From assembly GCA_030650265.1 (NCBI GenBank), contig JAUSEJ010000018.1:1-14609 (forward strand): DNA of 14,609 nucleotides, written 5' to 3'. The notes beneath the pieces are model-generated. The model had not been told where the DNA came from and ran no database searches. It worked only from the letters and a program-made list of their open reading frames with translations. The position numbers and the translations under genes were made by a program. This document shows, piece after piece, positions 12,688 through 14,609 of this stretch. The DNA comes from Dehalococcoidia bacterium. GTDB taxonomy: Bacteria > Chloroflexota > Dehalococcoidia > JACPQF01. Within the stretch, counting starts at the first letter, position 1, and each line of letters begins with the position of its first letter.

Positions 12688-14609
12688 GTCCAATTCATCT
12701 CTCACGGCCTTGGCCAGTTTCTGCAAGTTTATCGGCTTCGGCAGAAACGCTCCGGCTCCCAAAGCCTGTACCGCCTTCACCCGGTCAGACTCAGCGTAGC
12801 CTGAGACGATAATGACTCTTTGCGCCGGTCTCAACTTCCTGATCGCCTCGTAGGTCTCCAACCCGTCCATCCCCCCCGGCATGATCATATCCAGCAACAC
12901 CAGATCGACCGGTTGATCTCGCAGATAGGCAACCGCCTTCTCACCACTAGCGACCGCGTTCACAGTATAGCCCAGGCCGGTTAATAGTGTACGGTCGACT
13001 TCAAGCTGGAGCGCATCGTCGTCCACTACGAGAATCGTCTCCCCACCCCGCTGAACTTCGACTCCTGGCACAACCTTGACCGCTTCGCGACAAATAGGAA
13101 AGTACAGACTGAAGGTAGAGCCGATTCCCAGCCTGCTAACCACGTCCACCAAACCACCGTGATCCTCGACGATGGATTGCACCACACTGAGACCAAGGCC
13201 GGTGCCACGCCGCCTGTCAGTGACCTTGGTCGTGTAAAAGGGCTCGAAGATCCTTTGTATTGTCTCAGGGGACATACCGCAGCCTGTATCCTGGACCTGC
13301 AATCGCACGTACTCCCCCACCGTGATCCGGCCAAATCCAAGCTGGTCTTTATCCAGATAGACGTTCCCGGTCTTGACCATGAGTTCGCCCATATCGATCA
13401 TGGCGTCTCTGGCGTTCGTCACAAGGTTCGCAATCACGCGCAAAAGTTGCGCGGCTGAACCCTTTACCGGCAGGAGATCAGGCGCCAGATCAAGGTCCAC
13501 AATCAGAGTGTTCGGTGGTTCATGCATCTGCGCCAATGCCTGTTTCACCAGGTTATTCAGGGCGAGGGGCTCCTGATTGAAGTGGCCGCGCCGGGAGAGG
13601 GTCAAGAGATCTTCGTTGATGGCTGCCATCTGCAGGGCGGAGTTTTCTATCAGGTCCAAGTAGCGCAGGACAGCGTGAGAGGCGGGCAGTTCCATCCTGA
13701 TCAGTTCCGGATAGGCAGTCATCGGCGTGAGTAGTTTGTTGAAATCGTGAGCCACCTGGCCGGCAATCTGACCGGCCACCTCCAGGCGCTTGGACCTGCT
13801 GATTTGCTCCTCCAGAAGCCTGCGATCGGTTATGTCCTCGATCATGTACAGGCTGCGACCGACACCGCCATCATCGATTTGCAGAGGAGCCGTCGTCATT
13901 CGGACCCATACAGCGGTCCCATCGGCCCGGGTAAAACGCTTCTCCTTCTGCAATCCGGCGGTCCTTCCGGCATTCGCTAAAGGCTGGCCTCCTGCTTCGC
14001 CCCCGACCTCCTCGAACAGTGACAGGCTAATCCGGTCCTTGCTCGCATCCAAATCCTCAGTTCCAGCGCCTATCTTGGCGAACATGCGGTTCATTTCCTG
14101 AATTTGTCCACTAGAGGAATCGATCAAGGCGATACCCAGAGGCGCCTCCTCGAACATGGTGCGGAATCGCTCCTCGCTCGCCATCAGGGCCTTCTCCGCC
14201 TCCAACCTCTCCAATTCCGCCCCGGCGCGTACGGCCACCGTTTTCAGGATCTGTTCAGCCTGCAAACGATTTGCCAGCGGTTGGCGGCCGATAACGGCGA
14301 TCAAGCCAATCGGCTCGCCGGTATAGCCCCAAAGCGTTACGCCTATATAACTCTCCGCCCGCAGATCCTGGAGCACCTGATCCCGGGGGAAGAACTGGCA
14401 GACGCTGGCGGGGAAACAGCAGACGGATTTGCCGACCACATCGCCGCTCGGAGTATCCTCCAAGGCATACGTAACGTTATCCTCAAAGTGGCCATCGCAA
14501 TAGACGGTCACTGTCCGGGCCATTAGCCCGTCTCCCTCAAGACGATCGAGGCAGACATAGAACATTTCCAGTTTCTCCGCCAGAAACGCCGCCAGTGATT
14601 GGAAGAATT
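12679..14609 (-). CDS. Hybrid sensor histidine kinase: GAF-PAS-HisKA-HATPase-receiver (5' partial)
   Basis: This is a two-component hybrid kinase, cut at the right edge: the frame stays open upstream of the ATG at 14565 (FFQSLAAFLAEKLEM is a typical GAF beginning), so the true start is outside. Numbering from that ATG, a GAF domain covers about 1-120 (EDTPSGDVVGKSVCCFP, LRAESYIGVTLWG). A PAS domain covers about 130-250 (FRTMFEEAPLGIALID through SLYMIEDITDRR). The HisKA phospho-acceptor is His273 in QVAHDFNKLLTP. The ATPase domain has the N box NLVTNARDAM (380-389), G1 DTGCGM (426-431), F box FEPFYTTK and G2 GTGLGLS. The C-terminal receiver has acidic DDD (515-517), phosphorylatable Asp559 in LLDMIMPGGMDG and conserved Lys610 in LPKP. 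No transmembrane segment is visible, so cytoplasmic sensing is likely. All catalytic residues are present. The output partner is unknown; no separate DNA-binding regulator lies next to it. Confidence 0.93.
   Translation of the reverse strand, partial: FFQSLAAFLAEKLEMFYVCLDRLEGDGLMARTVTVYCDGHFEDNVTYALEDTPSGDVVGKSVCCFPASVCQFFPRDQVLQDLRAESYIGVTLWGYTGEPIGLIAVIGRQPLANRLQAEQILKTVAVRAGAELERLEAEKALMASEERFRTMFEEAPLGIALIDSSSGQIQEMNRMFAKIGAGTEDLDASKDRISLSLFEEVGGEAGGQPLANAGRTAGLQKEKRFTRADGTAVWVRMTTAPLQIDDGGVGRSLYMIEDITDRRLLEEQISRSKRLEVAGQIAGQVAHDFNKLLTPMTAYPELIRMELPASHAVLRYLDLIENSALQMAAINEDLLTLSRRGHFNQEPLALNNLVKQALAQMHEPPNTLIVDLDLAPDLLPVKGSAAQLLRVIANLVTNARDAMIDMGELMVKTGNVYLDKDQLGFGRITVGEYVRLQVQDTGCGMSPETIQRIFEPFYTTKVTDRRRGTGLGLSVVQSIVEDHGGLVDVVSRLGIGSTFSLYFPICREAVKVVPGVEVQRGGETILVVDDDALQLEVDRTLLTGLGYTVNAVASGEKAVAYLRDQPVDLVLLDMIMPGGMDGLETYEAIRKLRPAQRVIIVSGYAESDRVKAVQALGAGAFLPKPINLQKLAKAVRDELDGR

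Overview
The window looks like a chromosomal segment of a moderately GC-rich, free-living bacterium. The mix of genes suggests a Chloroflexota- or Actinomycetota-like lineage: an SPFH + Arc-like ribbon-helix-helix pair, a stand-alone helicase-associated-domain protein, a paired acyl-CoA dehydrogenase operon, an acyltransferase-3/SGNH surface enzyme and VapC relics. This is inference from gene content; no rRNA or marker gene is present. I see no tRNA, CRISPR array, insertion sequence or phage gene.

Layout. (1) 2-598 (+) is the C-terminal proteolytic domain of a Lon-like protease, cut by the left window edge. (2) 599-1976 is a small decayed zone: a broken VapC (PIN-domain) relic on the minus strand (678-938), a DsbA/FrnE-like thiol oxidoreductase on the minus strand (939-1565), and a second VapC relic on the plus strand (1693-1952). 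The DsbA-like gene is the most striking object here. Its first redox-active cysteine codon is an in-frame TGA (1518-1520), followed at the expected distance by a 10-bp hairpin with a GU-containing apical loop. That is the arrangement of a bacterial selenocysteine insertion element, so the gene is best read as a UxxC selenoprotein. (3) 2099-3475 (+) is an FAD-dependent dehydrogenase of the fumarate reductase/ketosteroid dehydrogenase superfamily. It converges on (4) 3521-5359 (-), a 612-aa protein carrying a helicase-associated (XPB N-terminal-like) region without a motor; the two share a 17-bp hairpin. (5) 5495-6359 (-) is an SPFH-domain gene, truncated at its 5' end and frameshifted, followed by an intact Arc-like protein. 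(6) 6595-8058 (+) is a monofunctional haem catalase with a recognisable promoter and Shine-Dalgarno sequence. (7) 8298-10685 (+) holds two tandem acyl-CoA dehydrogenase genes whose active-site motifs are complementary, suggesting an obligate heteromer. (8) 10785-12479 (-) is an OatA-like acyltransferase-3 plus SGNH esterase, split across reading frames by an indel at a G6/C6 run and a second frame change. (9) 12679-14609 (-) is a GAF-PAS-histidine kinase-receiver hybrid sensor, cut by the right edge.

Functional themes are redox and oxidative defence (catalase, putative selenoprotein oxidoreductase, flavoenzyme), acyl-CoA or steroid-like catabolism (acyl-CoA dehydrogenase pair, possibly the FAD dehydrogenase), and envelope modification and sensing. 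Several genes are disrupted by short indels or deletions (both vapC relics, SPFH, acyltransferase). This could be real decay or partly sequence error, whereas the catalase, acyl-CoA dehydrogenase and kinase frames are clean.
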